IMG/VR virus record: IMGVR_UViG_3300001373_000005
Span: 1 to 51,147 of that record
Source: a virus
DNA: 51,147 bases
Strand: one strand, 5' to 3'
Within the stretch, counting starts at the first letter, position 1, and each line of letters opens with the position of its first letter. The notes beneath the pieces were generated by a model, which searched no databases, had not been told where the DNA came from, and saw only the letters and a program-made list of their open reading frames with translations. The position numbers and the translations under genes are program-made. Shown here piece by piece: positions 8,693-17,816 of the stretch.

Positions 8693-9493
8693 ATGATTAC
8701 ACAGGAAACAAAAGAAGCACTAAATAAAATCATATCTTACGATAGTAAAAGAGACAGAAAAGAATATAACCTTTTTGACAGTATAAAATTCAATCTTCAA
8801 TTTTTCGCCGATGATGATGAAGACGATGACGAAGAAGAAGACAAAACCACTACAACACAGAACAGTGGAAACAAACCAAAAGATACCGTTAATAACGGAG
8901 AAAAATTATTTACACAAACACAATTAAACCGTTTACTAGCACAAGAAAAGAAAGACGGTAGAAGAAGTGTACTAACACAGTTAGGCGTAAGCGAAGACAA
9001 CGCAACAGACGTGTTAACACAATTCAATGCGTTCATGGACGCAAAACGTAAGAAAGAGCAAGAAGAGAACAAAGGTAACACAGAATCACAAGCACAACAA
9101 AACAGAGAGTTACAAGAGTTAAAACGAGAAATGTTTATTGCTAAGTCACAAACCGAAGCATTAAAGCTAGGAGTTAAAACGGACTATGTAGAAGACGTTG
9201 TTACATTAGCTATTGCGAAGTTTAAAGACGGTGATGACATGAAAACAGTTTTGACAGAAATTAAAGAGAAACACAAAAATTTCTTTGTAGGTAGTTCAGA
9301 GGAATCCGAAGAAGAAAAGGAGAAAAACGTGGGTAAAAAAGGAACAGGAACAAGCGTAAAATCTTCAAAGGTAGATAACGAAGAAACTAAAGATAAGAAA
9401 GACAAAAAGAAACAAACAAGCTCTTTAGGTTCTAGGTTAGCACAAGACAGGAACGAGAAAGTCACAGCAAAAAAATCATACTTTGACAGGTAA
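8693..9493 (+). CDS. Capsid scaffolding protein
   Basis: 266 residues from ATG 8693 (SD GGAGG at 8680). Near residue 30 is FNLQFFA, a phrase typical of scaffold and capsid proteins of Gram-positive phages, followed by a run of Asp/Glu (about 38-58). The centre is a long helical, coiled-coil-like region rich in Gln/Lys/Glu (about 80-170), and the C-terminus is very basic, as expected for the capsid-binding end of a scaffold. It lies two genes before the major capsid protein. The pattern matches the DUF4355/gp20-type scaffold families. Confidence 0.8.
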   Translation: MITQETKEALNKIISYDSKRDRKEYNLFDSIKFNLQFFADDDEDDDEEEDKTTTTQNSGNKPKDTVNNGEKLFTQTQLNRLLAQEKKDGRRSVLTQLGVSEDNATDVLTQFNAFMDAKRKKEQEENKGNTESQAQQNRELQELKREMFIAKSQTEALKLGVKTDYVEDVVTLAIAKFKDGDDMKTVLTEIKEKHKNFFVGSSEESEEEKEKNVGKKGTGTSVKSSKVDNEETKDKKDKKKQTSSLGSRLAQDRNEKVTAKKSYFDR

Positions 9494-9508
9494 AGGAGAA
9501 CATTAAAC

Positions 9509-10489
9509 ATGTATAACAAAAGTGGTATTACAACAGTATCAGCAACGAACGTTAGACAAATACTAAGTAATGTAGAGTTACAAAACAGTGTTGGCGTTGT
9601 TGTAGACGATGCAGGAACAACCGTTAATTCTTACGGTAAAAAGATTGTTAAGGCAGGAACACCATTAGCAGGAAGCCTTGACGCACGTATAACACCATTT
9701 ACAAAAGCGAGTGAAGTGGTAGCAACAGCAGGAACTAAAGGAACTTGGACGTATACATTCCAATCAGCAGTTGCCGACGGTGATATCATTGATGTGGATG
9801 GTGCTACAGTAACAGCAAATAGCACAAGTGACAACAGTGTATCAGCTACAGCCGATTTTGTAGCAGAGGGAATCAAAGGCGTGTGGAGTTACACATTTAC
9901 GTCTGCACCAGCATCAGGAAAAGTGATTACATTGAACGGTATTTCATTGATTGCCAATTCAACAAGTGCTGGCAGTGTATCAGCTACAGCGTTATTAGTG
10001 GCTACAATTTCAGATGCTAATTTCACAATTACAACTTCAAGTGGTCAAGTTATCTTTACACAGAAAACAGCAAATACAAACGGTGTAGCACCTGTATTGG
10101 TTGTAGATGGAACTACTGTTACAATGGTAGCAGGAACTACAGGCGTTAGTCCTCTAATTTCTTCAAATTGGGATATCACAGATAACGGAAGTGGCGAACT
10201 TACATTTACTCAAAAAGTTGCAAATGCGAACGGTACAGCACCAGTTATTAAGCTTGACGGTGTAACAGTTACAGCAGTAGCAGGAACAACACCAGTTACA
10301 ACAGTTTACAATAGTAATGCAATTGGCGTACTACTACATGACGTAGACGTTACACAAGGCGATGCGAACGGAAGTTTATTGACATTCGGATTTGTTAATA
10401 CAAATAGATTAGAAAGTGACGTACAGGCTTTAATCACTACAGCAGTGAAAGAAGCGTTAAATGGTAAAGTCACTTTCATGAGAGCGTAG
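9509..10489 (+). CDS. Head decoration/head fibre-like protein with inserted beta repeats
   Basis: 326 residues, rich in Thr/Val/Ala/Gly. The outer parts (about residues 1-70 and 265-326, with NAIGVLLHDVDVTQGDANGS and a final helix) look like small head decoration proteins placed just before the capsid gene in Firmicute phages. Between them are tandem similar beta units: WTYTF/WSYTF, ATVTANSTS/SLIANSTS, SVSATA twice, FTQKTANTNGVAPV/FTQKVANANGTAPV and VTMVAGTT/VTAVAGTT. The repeats may project from the capsid surface. The decoration role is inferred from position and ends; the repeat pattern is seen directly. Confidence 0.65.
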   Translation: MYNKSGITTVSATNVRQILSNVELQNSVGVVVDDAGTTVNSYGKKIVKAGTPLAGSLDARITPFTKASEVVATAGTKGTWTYTFQSAVADGDIIDVDGATVTANSTSDNSVSATADFVAEGIKGVWSYTFTSAPASGKVITLNGISLIANSTSAGSVSATALLVATISDANFTITTSSGQVIFTQKTANTNGVAPVLVVDGTTVTMVAGTTGVSPLISSNWDITDNGSGELTFTQKVANANGTAPVIKLDGVTVTAVAGTTPVTTVYNSNAIGVLLHDVDVTQGDANGSLLTFGFVNTNRLESDVQALITTAVKEALNGKVTFMRA

Positions 10490-10502
10490 GAGGATAACAG
10501 AC

Positions 10503-11543
10503 ATGACTATTTATGATTTGATTACATCACAAGAATTAAGTGATTACTGGAATACATTGACACAGAATGAACCTCCATATATGGGAGAAGAATTATTTCC
10601 TAACAACAAGAAATTAGGGATTGACCTTAAATGGTTAAAAGGAAGTAAAGGTTTACCTTGTGTATTAAAGTCAAGTGGATTTGATACAAAGGCTATTCCA
10701 AGAGATAGAATTGCGTTCGATAAAGTGTACGCAGAAATGCCATTTTTCAAAGAATCAACATACATTGATGAAGAGTTACGCCAGTCATTAAATATGGTTC
10801 TTGAAACAGGTAACCAAGTTTATATTGACGCAGTACTTACAAGAGTATTTGATGATGAAATGCGTTTGATTCGTTCAGCACGAGTATCAAGAGAAAGAAT
10901 GAGAATGCAATGTATTACAAGTGGTGTTGTGGCTATGGCTAGCAACGGTCAAACATACGTGTATGATTATTCTATGCCTGACGCTCATAAAGGTGAAGCA
11001 AGTACATCTTGGAACACTGTAGCATCAAGTGACCCAATTGAGGACATGAGACAAGCAAAAGAAACAATCTATGATAACACTGGAAACGTAGTTACAAGAG
11101 CAGTATGTAACACAATTACATTCAGACAAATTAGAAACAGTGAAGCAGTAAAGAAAGCATTGTACCCACTTACAAACGGAGTAGGAGCAATCAATGACAA
11201 AATGGTAAAGGATTATATCTTTGACCAGCTTGAAATCACAGTTGCTATAAACGATAAGAAATACAAAGATGAAGCAGACGTTACACAAAAGTTTGTACCT
11301 GATTACGTGTTGTCAATGTTCCCTGATGGAATGTTAGGTACAACATGGTTCGGTACAACACCAGCAGAAAGCGACCTTGCAAATAGTTCTGTTGCAAATG
11401 TAAGTATCATTGACATGGGTGTTGCTGTCGTTACTTCACAAAAAGTTGACCCTGTACAAGTAGAAACAATCGTATCAATGATTTGTTTGCCATCATTCGA
11501 ACAGGCTGACAGCGTATTTATTTTAGACACCAATCCATCTTAA
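10503..11543 (+). CDS. Major capsid protein (gpE-type)
   Basis: 346 residues, typical for lambda gpE-type (phage_cap_E) HK97-fold capsids. Family features include the early segment with LFPNNKKLGIDLKWLKGSKG, an E-loop-like stretch, a long spine helix region around residues 100-140 with FDDEMRLIRSARVSRERMRM, and the C-terminal P-domain strands ending with SMICLPSFEQADSVFILDT. It forms the icosahedral shell with the upstream scaffold and decoration proteins. SD AGGAGG. No terminator follows, only a short AT-rich gap before the connector genes. Confidence 0.88.
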   Translation: MTIYDLITSQELSDYWNTLTQNEPPYMGEELFPNNKKLGIDLKWLKGSKGLPCVLKSSGFDTKAIPRDRIAFDKVYAEMPFFKESTYIDEELRQSLNMVLETGNQVYIDAVLTRVFDDEMRLIRSARVSRERMRMQCITSGVVAMASNGQTYVYDYSMPDAHKGEASTSWNTVASSDPIEDMRQAKETIYDNTGNVVTRAVCNTITFRQIRNSEAVKKALYPLTNGVGAINDKMVKDYIFDQLEITVAINDKKYKDEADVTQKFVPDYVLSMFPDGMLGTTWFGTTPAESDLANSSVANVSIIDMGVAVVTSQKVDPVQVETIVSMICLPSFEQADSVFILDTNPS

Positions 11544-11607
11544 TAAGTGCCCCTTTTTTATATTTAATATATTTATATAAACGAAAAAGAAAGCGAGTGT
11601 AAAACGT

Positions 11608-11991
11608 ATGTATGTAACAATGAAAAACAAGAGTAACAACACACTTTTCAAAGTTCCTCTTACTGTTGCTAAGTCTTACACTAGTATCGGATTCGAGATT
11701 GTAAGCAATGGCGTGTTAGAGCACAACACGTCGGACGCTACAGTCAAAGAAAATATTGTTGTGGGTGTGAATCAGGATGATGAAAAGAAGTCATTTGCAA
11801 GACGTATGGAAAACATTCCTATTGCGTCATGGAGCAAAGAGCAAATAAAAAGATACGCACAAATACAGCAAGTTGATATTAGTGAAAGTAAAACAGTAGG
11901 TGAAGCAAGAGGACTTGTAAAAGCCTATATTGAATCACAGAAAGCGAAACAAGAACAAGAACAGTTACAGGAAGAATCACAAGAGAGCTAA
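11608..11991 (+). CDS. Head-associated protein with small SAP/Rho_N-like module
   Basis: 127 residues. The N-terminal half is beta-like. Residues about 73-115 (WSKEQIKRYAQIQQ and onwards) form a helix-extended loop-helix module of the SAP/HeH/Rho_N type often found in head-completion proteins of Gram-positive phages. The C-terminus is Gln/Glu rich. It lies between major capsid and the first connector, as such proteins usually do. The SD is weak (GCGAG). Assignment rests on position and the helical module. Confidence 0.6.
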   Translation: MYVTMKNKSNNTLFKVPLTVAKSYTSIGFEIVSNGVLEHNTSDATVKENIVVGVNQDDEKKSFARRMENIPIASWSKEQIKRYAQIQQVDISESKTVGEARGLVKAYIESQKAKQEQEQLQEESQES

Positions 11992-12005
11992 CGAGGTGAT
12001 AACAA

Positions 12006-12263
12006 ATGGATGATGTTACACTTAATAATTTAAAAAGAGAAATAAAGGAAACAGAGTACAGGTATTTTACAGATGAAGATATCAACTACTATTACACAAA
12101 AAACAGTGATAATTTTAACGCTACGGTGTACGAATGTTTACTTTTAAAAGCAGAAGAAACCACAATAAATTTAACAGGTATACGTGCACAAGATAATAGT
12201 GCATACTTTAGGCGAATAGCTTCAAGGTATAGACCATGTAACAGTGGTGTATTACCAACATAA
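12006..12263 (+). CDS. Head-tail connector (adaptor-like)
   Basis: 85 residues, mainly helical. TDEDINYYY near residue 22 and the helix bundle pattern match the small adaptor proteins (SPP1 gp15/HK97 gp6 type) that bind below the portal. It is the first of four short genes in the standard connector order between capsid and tail tube. SD AGGTG. Homology is inferred from size, helix pattern and position. Confidence 0.65.
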   Translation: MDDVTLNNLKREIKETEYRYFTDEDINYYYTKNSDNFNATVYECLLLKAEETTINLTGIRAQDNSAYFRRIASRYRPCNSGVLPT

Positions 12264-12284
12264 CAAACAAAGGAGTGGTTACAC

Positions 12285-12692
12285 ATGGAAACATATAGAG
12301 CACTTATACAGCAGAAAAGAACAATAATGTTAACACAGTTACAAAAACAGTTTGACGCTTACGGTGTACATGTTAACATTGTAAACACAATATACAAGTC
12401 AGACGGTGTGAACGGTTACATTGTAGATAGCACAAGAATATACACAGTAAAAGCCATATTACACAACATGACAAGTTCCCCACTAAGAGAAGATATAAAC
12501 GAAGCAGGTAGAAAATACAGAGCACAACCACGTATGATAGTATTGTACACAGATGCACTCACATTTTCTATTAACGATTACTTCACTTATGAGGGGCAAA
12601 CATTTTTTATTAAAAACATTACAAAAGATGAATTGAACATGCATTACACAATAGCGTTAACAAGAGAACAACCAGTGACACCATATGTATAG
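12285..12692 (+). CDS. Head-tail joining/stopper protein
   Basis: 135 residues with an N-terminal helix and a beta-rich body including DYFTYEGQTFFIKNITKDE near the C-terminus, as in stopper proteins (SPP1 gp16/minor capsid type) that close the connector after packaging. SD AGGAGTGG. Position two in the connector cluster supports the call. Confidence 0.6.
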   Translation: METYRALIQQKRTIMLTQLQKQFDAYGVHVNIVNTIYKSDGVNGYIVDSTRIYTVKAILHNMTSSPLREDINEAGRKYRAQPRMIVLYTDALTFSINDYFTYEGQTFFIKNITKDELNMHYTIALTREQPVTPYV

Positions 12693-12703
12693 GTGGTGGC
12701 GTT

Positions 12704-13090
12704 ATGAGTAAAAACATGAAGACACAGTTAGAAATAGATTTAGACGAAGTCACAAAGAAGATGAAGTCATACCACAAGAAAGTAACAAACAAGCAAACAG
12801 GTGCGATTACAATGGTAGTAGCGTCTGCATGTGTGTTAATTAAAAAGTGGATGAAGAAAAACAGATTGTGGACAGATAGAACAAGTGACGCAAGAGACAG
12901 ATTAGATTGTGTTTATGTTTGGGAAGATGTGGAACTAGTTTCAATAGTCGTATTCCATCAAGTTTCTTATGGTGTTTGGTTAGAGTTGGCACATCAAAGA
13001 AAATACGCAATATTAATGGAATCATTAGAGAAACACCAAGATGAAATAATTGACGCTTTACAACACTTGATGGATAACATAAAACCATAA
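12704..13090 (+). CDS. HK97 gp10-like tail-completion/neck protein
   Basis: 128 residues. The motif VSYGVWLELAHQRKYAIL (about residues 86-103) is the hallmark of the HK97 gp10-like family (usually YGxYLExA...KY). The N-terminal part is helical with many Lys. It acts at the head-tail interface or on the tail tube end during assembly. SD GGTGG overlaps the end of the previous gene. Confidence 0.7.
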   Translation: MSKNMKTQLEIDLDEVTKKMKSYHKKVTNKQTGAITMVVASACVLIKKWMKKNRLWTDRTSDARDRLDCVYVWEDVELVSIVVFHQVSYGVWLELAHQRKYAILMESLEKHQDEIIDALQHLMDNIKP

Positions 13091-13102
13091 AGGAGCGATA
13101 AC

Positions 13103-13453
13103 ATGAATAGAGTTTCCTTGATAGAAATATTAAAACCCTTATACCCTACACATAACATAGGACAACACTATCAACATGATGTTAATCCTTACATTGTTTT
13201 ACGTGCAGGTTATCAGAGAAGTGGAACAAATAATATAGGCAGTAAAAAGGGAGCATTACAAACATATGAAATACTTTGTTATGTACCCGACACAAGCATT
13301 ATAGGATTAGATACAATGTTAGAAGAAGTAAGAAAAGAATTATTGAAGTACAAAGACATAGAGGTGTTAAATGAGTTATCAGTGGATTATCATGACACTG
13401 TAATTAATATGTATATGCGTTATATGTCGGTACATGCCCCAAAAGGGGTTTAA
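13103..13453 (+). CDS. Tail terminator/completion protein
   Basis: 116 residues with an alpha/beta pattern: an N-terminal helix, YIVLRAGYQRSG, then YEILCYVPDTS and a helix LDTMLEEVRKELLK, as in small tail terminator proteins that cap the tube. It is the last gene before the tail tube protein, the usual place. SD AGGAG. A CCCC-AAAA-GGGG hairpin overlaps its last codons. Confidence 0.6.
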   Translation: MNRVSLIEILKPLYPTHNIGQHYQHDVNPYIVLRAGYQRSGTNNIGSKKGALQTYEILCYVPDTSIIGLDTMLEEVRKELLKYKDIEVLNELSVDYHDTVINMYMRYMSVHAPKGV

Positions 13454-13456
13454 TTT
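13437..13456 (+). terminator. Terminator-like hairpin before tail tube gene
   Basis: CCCC-AAAA-GGGG (13437-13448) followed by TTTAATTT. The stem is only 4 bp. It sits just upstream of the AGGAGG SD of the tail tube gene, so it may tune expression between connector and tail genes more than end transcription. Confidence 0.45.
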
Positions 13457-13474
13457 AACAGGAGGTATAAAAAC

Positions 13475-14317
13475 ATGAAAGATATTTTATATGGTGTAAA
13501 ATATGCAACGCTCGAAGAAATAAACCCCGACACACAACTACCCCCAGTTGTTGGAGGTGTATATGTTGGAGTTGATACAGCCGAAAGCGTAGAGATGGAA
13601 GCTATCATGTCCGAGGGTGTAGAAGATATTGCAAGAAGTGATTCAAAGATTCTCGCTGTAGTACGTACGCCTGATTTGTTATATGGGTATGATGTTACAT
13701 TAAAAGATAACACTTTTGACCCTGCAATTGCTTCTTTAATTGAGGGTGGTGTGTCTACAATCGTAAACGATGAAGTTACAGGATATAGAGCACCTTTACT
13801 TAGTGAGGGAGCAACAAACCTAAAACCTTTTAGATTAACTTTGTATGTTGCTTCTTATGAGGGTGACAGTATACAACACTATGTTAAAATTGTAATGAAC
13901 AATTGTAGTGGTTCGGCGTTTGCGTTTAGTTCAGGTAAAGAGTTCTATGCACCTGAATTTAAAATCAGAGCGAGGGAAGCAACAAAAGCATCATTGTCAA
14001 TCAAGACTATGAGTTATGTGTCACATATTCCAAGTGACTTGTCAGTAACACCGACAACAGACGCTTTTGACAAGAAGAGTGGAACAGCAGATAATATTGA
14101 TTTACCTTTTACAGTTGCTAACGGAACACCTACAGCAGTGTACAACATGGACACAGCTACAGCGTTAACAGTTACAACACACTACACTATTGTTAATGGA
14201 GTGGTTACAATCTTAAAAGCGTACCTAGGTACACTTGCAAATGGTACACATGAATTATTATTTGTAACGTCTATCGGTAACATTTCAGTAACAATTACAG
14301 TTACAACAACACCATAA
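13475..14317 (+). CDS. Major tail tube protein with C-terminal Ig-like (X2-type) domain
   Basis: 280 residues, SD AGGAGG. The N-terminal ~190 residues have the beta pattern of Gram-positive siphophage tail tube proteins. From about residue 196 to the end a second domain reads like CBM_X2/Ig-like modules: FDKKSGTADNIDLPF, then TALTVTTHYTIVNGVVTILK, then GTLANGTHELLFVTSIGNIS. Such domains decorate the outer tube surface and may bind surface sugars weakly. The position between tail terminator and tail chaperone genes supports the call. Confidence 0.8.
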   Translation: MKDILYGVKYATLEEINPDTQLPPVVGGVYVGVDTAESVEMEAIMSEGVEDIARSDSKILAVVRTPDLLYGYDVTLKDNTFDPAIASLIEGGVSTIVNDEVTGYRAPLLSEGATNLKPFRLTLYVASYEGDSIQHYVKIVMNNCSGSAFAFSSGKEFYAPEFKIRAREATKASLSIKTMSYVSHIPSDLSVTPTTDAFDKKSGTADNIDLPFTVANGTPTAVYNMDTATALTVTTHYTIVNGVVTILKAYLGTLANGTHELLFVTSIGNISVTITVTTTP

Positions 14318-14346
14318 AATAACACTATTCAAGGAGTGAAAAACAA

Positions 14347-14799
14347 ATGGACTTTAATTACAGTAATGAAAACAAAGTAATTTCAATTGAGGATTTAAAA
14401 GCAAAAGCACAACCTATAGTAATGATTAAAGGATACGAAGAGGGAGAGTTTTTACCGTTCCACCTTAAGAGAATTAGAATGTTAGATATGATAAAGTCGG
14501 GTAAGATACCAAATACAGTATTGAACCAAGCGACAACACTATTTGATTCAGATAACAAAAGCAAATCAAAAGACAGCGAATTTTCTGAAAAAGATTTATC
14601 ACAAATGTCTGATTTAATGGATGCCGTTTGTGGTGCATGTATGGTAAATCCGAAATACGAGGATGTAAAAGAATACCTTACAGACGAACAGAGAACAGAA
14701 ATATTTGAGTGGACGCAACAGGGTGTAAAAGCACTAGAATTTTTTCGTAACAACAAAGGAAATACTGGATTGCATATTGATATCAACGAAATTCCATAG
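14347..14799 (+). CDS. Tail assembly chaperone (gpG-like), upstream half of frameshift pair
   Basis: 150 residues, acidic and helical, between tail tube and tape measure where the G/GT chaperones always lie. SD AAGGAG. Near the end the reading frame contains GAA TTT TTT CGT (14737-14748). A +1 slip of the Phe codon TTT to TTC would move ribosomes into the second frame, which stays open to 14965. Without the slip, translation stops at 14799. The chaperone is expected to bind the tape measure before tube assembly. Confidence 0.7.
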   Translation: MDFNYSNENKVISIEDLKAKAQPIVMIKGYEEGEFLPFHLKRIRMLDMIKSGKIPNTVLNQATTLFDSDNKSKSKDSEFSEKDLSQMSDLMDAVCGACMVNPKYEDVKEYLTDEQRTEIFEWTQQGVKALEFFRNNKGNTGLHIDINEIP

Positions 14800-14965
14800 T
14801 CTTCCTAGCGTAGTGTTAAACCTAGATAACGATTATGAAGCATATTGCTTTAATGAGGCATGTGCATACATATTAACTAAACTAGAGAACGAAGAAACAC
14901 CACACTTTGAAGAAGACAAAAAACAAAATAGCCTACTTGCAAAAATGCTTACAAATCAATATTAG
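14738..14965 (+). CDS. Tail assembly chaperone T segment (expressed by frameshift)
   Basis: An open frame +1 to the gpG-like gene, from after TAG 14735-14737 to TAA 14965. The only independent start is TTG 14777 with no SD, so fusion by frameshift is more likely than separate translation. The encoded tail EAYCFNEACAYILTKLENEE followed by an acidic stretch matches the short T domains of Gram-positive phages (a DE..AYI...IENGEEP-like helix). The fused product would be the minor GT chaperone. Confidence 0.55.
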   Translation, partial: NFFVTTKEILDCILISTKFHSLPSVVLNLDNDYEAYCFNEACAYILTKLENEETPHFEEDKKQNSLLAKMLTNQY

Positions 14966-15020
14966 CGTGTTGGTGTGTAAGCTATTTGCATATTACAAGG
15001 CAGAAAGTAAGGTGATTTAA

Positions 15021-17813
15021 TTGTCTGTAGATTTAGGAACTATTATGGCACGCCTATCATTGGACATTACAAATTTTGAAACAAACTTGAAGCGTGCACA
15101 AGAAGAAATGAGAAAAGCGTCAAAATCAGCCACACAATCAGCGAGTGCGTTTGATAGTATCAACAAGGTTGGAGATGGGATGCAGGATGTGGGTAAAAAT
15201 CTCACAAGTGGTATAACCGTTCCTTTGTTAGGTGTTGCAACAGCATCTGTAAAAGTGGCATCCGATTTTGAGGCTGGCATGTCAAGGGTACAAGCGTTAT
15301 CAGATTCATCAAAAGACCAAATGGAGGCACTACGAAAGAAAGCATTACAAATGGGTAAAGATACAAAGTTTAGTGCTGGAGAATCAGCCGAAGCGTTCCA
15401 ATACATGGCATCAGCTGGATGGGATTCACAAGAAATGATTGACGGTATAAGTGGAGTAATGGCGTTAGCGTCAGCCGATAACTTAGACCTTGCAACAACA
15501 ACAGATATTGTTACTAACTCATTGACAGCGTTTGGAAAGACAGCAAAGGATACAAATCATTTCGCTGACGTATTAGCAAAAACAAGTTCAGGAGCGACTA
15601 CAGACGTGCGAACGTTAGGTGAAAGTTTTAAATATGTTGCCCCGTTGGCTGGAGCAGTTGGTTATAGTGTGGAAGATGTATCACTTGCACTAGGTCTAAT
15701 GAGTAACGCAGGTATTAAAGGTTCACAGGCAGGTACATCATTACGTTCTGCATTTGCCAACCTGTACAAACCGACGGATGCGATGGCTGTAGCAATGAAA
15801 CGTTATGGAATAAAAATGACAGATGCAAACGGTCAAATAAAACCTATGCGTGTAACACTAGAAGAGTTACGAACAAAGTTTGCAAAGATGACCAAATCAC
15901 AACAGGTAAGCACGTCAGCGACGCTATTCGGTAAAGAGGCAATGAGTGGTATGCTTGCAATAATAACAGCGTCACCGAAGAAATACGATGAACTTAAGAA
16001 CAGTATAGACAACGCTGACGGTTCAGCCGACAAGATGGCGAAGACATTACAAGATAATTTAAATGGTGACATAGAAGCCTTAAAAGGAAGCGTTGAAACG
16101 ATGGGTATAGCAATTGGAACTGTAATGATACCTTACATGAGAAAAGCAACAAAGGTAACAACAGATTTAGCAAATGCCATGTTAGAATTAAATGAAGAAC
16201 AAATACAGAGTATTATTAAGTGGGGTTTAATTTTGGCTTCAATTGGCCCGATTATTTCGATTATTGGAACACTAGTATCATTCCTAGGTTCGTTCGCTGG
16301 GATGGTAACAACAATATCTACATTTCTTGTGGGTGCAGGTGGATTAATACCAGCCATTGCATCATTAGGAACGGTCATGGCTGTAGCAATATCGGTAATT
16401 GGTATACTGGCAGGCGTGGGGTATTCACTTGTGGCATCTTTTGGTGGTGTAAACGGTACTGTGAAGATGCTACAAGGCACATTTGAAGAGATAAAAGCAA
16501 AAGTAATGGAATTAGCCAAGACGTGGAAACTTGATGAAAAATTTGATATGTTAAAACAGTCTGTAATAGGTCTGTTAGCAAAGTTAGGAAACATGAAAGA
16601 CTTTTGGACGGTTATCATTACAGTACTAAAGGTTGTTGCTGAAATAGTAGCAGGAACAGTCATGGTTGTTTTTTGGGCGTTCTCTGATATGCTAGGAAGC
16701 GTTATAAAGGTTATAGGTGGATTCGTGACTATGTTATCAGGTTTAGGCACTGTACTTGTTGGAGTTTTCACAGGCGATTTTGGTAAAGCTTATGAGGGTG
16801 TAATGACCATAGGTGAGGGAATCAAAGAAGCTTTTGGGGGTATGATAAGTTGGGTAATAAATGGCGTACGTGGTTTTGTGAGTACAATCATAGGATTCTT
16901 TTATACCTTGTGGGATGTGCTAGTAGGTCACTCAATTGTACCTGATTTATGCAAAGCGATAGTAAAATTATTCGGTAACATGATTACGTGGGTTGTGAAC
17001 CATGTGAAAGCGTTTATAAACAATGTTATCACTTTCTTTGTTACGTTGTACACAAAAGTTACACAAACAATTAAGAACCTTTTCAACGGAATATACACAG
17101 TTGTATCAAGTGTAATTTCACGAGTAAAGACAACCGTATCAAGTGGATTCGGAAGTGTAGCAAGTACAATCAAAAGCAAAGTAGACACAGCAGTTACAAA
17201 TGTAAAAACAGGATTTACAAACATGGTAAACTCCATATCTAGTAAATTGACATCAGCGAAAGGAACAATTAAAACAAAGGTGTTAGATGCATTTAAGATA
17301 TTAAAAGAGTTACCAGCAAAAGCAGTACAGTGGGGCGAAGATATTGTACTAGGATTAATCAAAGGTATCAAAGCAAAAGCAAAAGAACTCACAGATAACA
17401 TTGCAAATTTGGCTAGTGAGATATCAGGGTACATTGGCTTTTCAGTGCCCGAAAAAGGAGCTTTGACGGATTTTGAGACTTACATGCCTGATATGATAGA
17501 TGGGTTGTCACAGACGCTATTAAAGGCATCACCGAAGCTATATAAGAGCCTTAAAGGTGTAACACAAAACATTAAGGACAGATTACAAATAACACCCGAC
17601 TTAATGGGTGCGTTAGCAGGTGCAAACGTGAACGCAACAGGAGTTAACAAGTCAGTACCAGTTGACAGAACAAACACTTACAACAGTAACACGCCTACAA
17701 ATATTACAATAGAAAATATAACGGTAAGAAGTGATGCAGACATTGACAAGATATCTAAGGGATTATATCAAAAAGATACAAAGTCAATTCGTGCACTAGG
17801 AAAGCGAGGGTAA
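15021..17813 (+). CDS. Tape measure protein (TP901 core type)
   Basis: 930 residues from TTG 15021 (SD AAGGTGA, good spacing; no better ATG nearby). Residues about 70-350 are the TP901 tape measure core, with FEAGMSRVQALS, KDTKFSAGESAEAFQYM, GIKGSQAGTSLRSAF and TLFGKEAMSGM. Several hydrophobic segments lie between about 395 and 640, and the C-terminal ~250 residues contain repeated helical stretches. Tape measure length sets tail length; at roughly 0.15 nm per residue this suggests about 140 nm (inference). The hydrophobic segments may insert in the host membrane at DNA entry. Confidence 0.9.
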   Translation: MSVDLGTIMARLSLDITNFETNLKRAQEEMRKASKSATQSASAFDSINKVGDGMQDVGKNLTSGITVPLLGVATASVKVASDFEAGMSRVQALSDSSKDQMEALRKKALQMGKDTKFSAGESAEAFQYMASAGWDSQEMIDGISGVMALASADNLDLATTTDIVTNSLTAFGKTAKDTNHFADVLAKTSSGATTDVRTLGESFKYVAPLAGAVGYSVEDVSLALGLMSNAGIKGSQAGTSLRSAFANLYKPTDAMAVAMKRYGIKMTDANGQIKPMRVTLEELRTKFAKMTKSQQVSTSATLFGKEAMSGMLAIITASPKKYDELKNSIDNADGSADKMAKTLQDNLNGDIEALKGSVETMGIAIGTVMIPYMRKATKVTTDLANAMLELNEEQIQSIIKWGLILASIGPIISIIGTLVSFLGSFAGMVTTISTFLVGAGGLIPAIASLGTVMAVAISVIGILAGVGYSLVASFGGVNGTVKMLQGTFEEIKAKVMELAKTWKLDEKFDMLKQSVIGLLAKLGNMKDFWTVIITVLKVVAEIVAGTVMVVFWAFSDMLGSVIKVIGGFVTMLSGLGTVLVGVFTGDFGKAYEGVMTIGEGIKEAFGGMISWVINGVRGFVSTIIGFFYTLWDVLVGHSIVPDLCKAIVKLFGNMITWVVNHVKAFINNVITFFVTLYTKVTQTIKNLFNGIYTVVSSVISRVKTTVSSGFGSVASTIKSKVDTAVTNVKTGFTNMVNSISSKLTSAKGTIKTKVLDAFKILKELPAKAVQWGEDIVLGLIKGIKAKAKELTDNIANLASEISGYIGFSVPEKGALTDFETYMPDMIDGLSQTLLKASPKLYKSLKGVTQNIKDRLQITPDLMGALAGANVNATGVNKSVPVDRTNTYNSNTPTNITIENITVRSDADIDKISKGLYQKDTKSIRALGKRG

Positions 17814-17816
17814 CAC

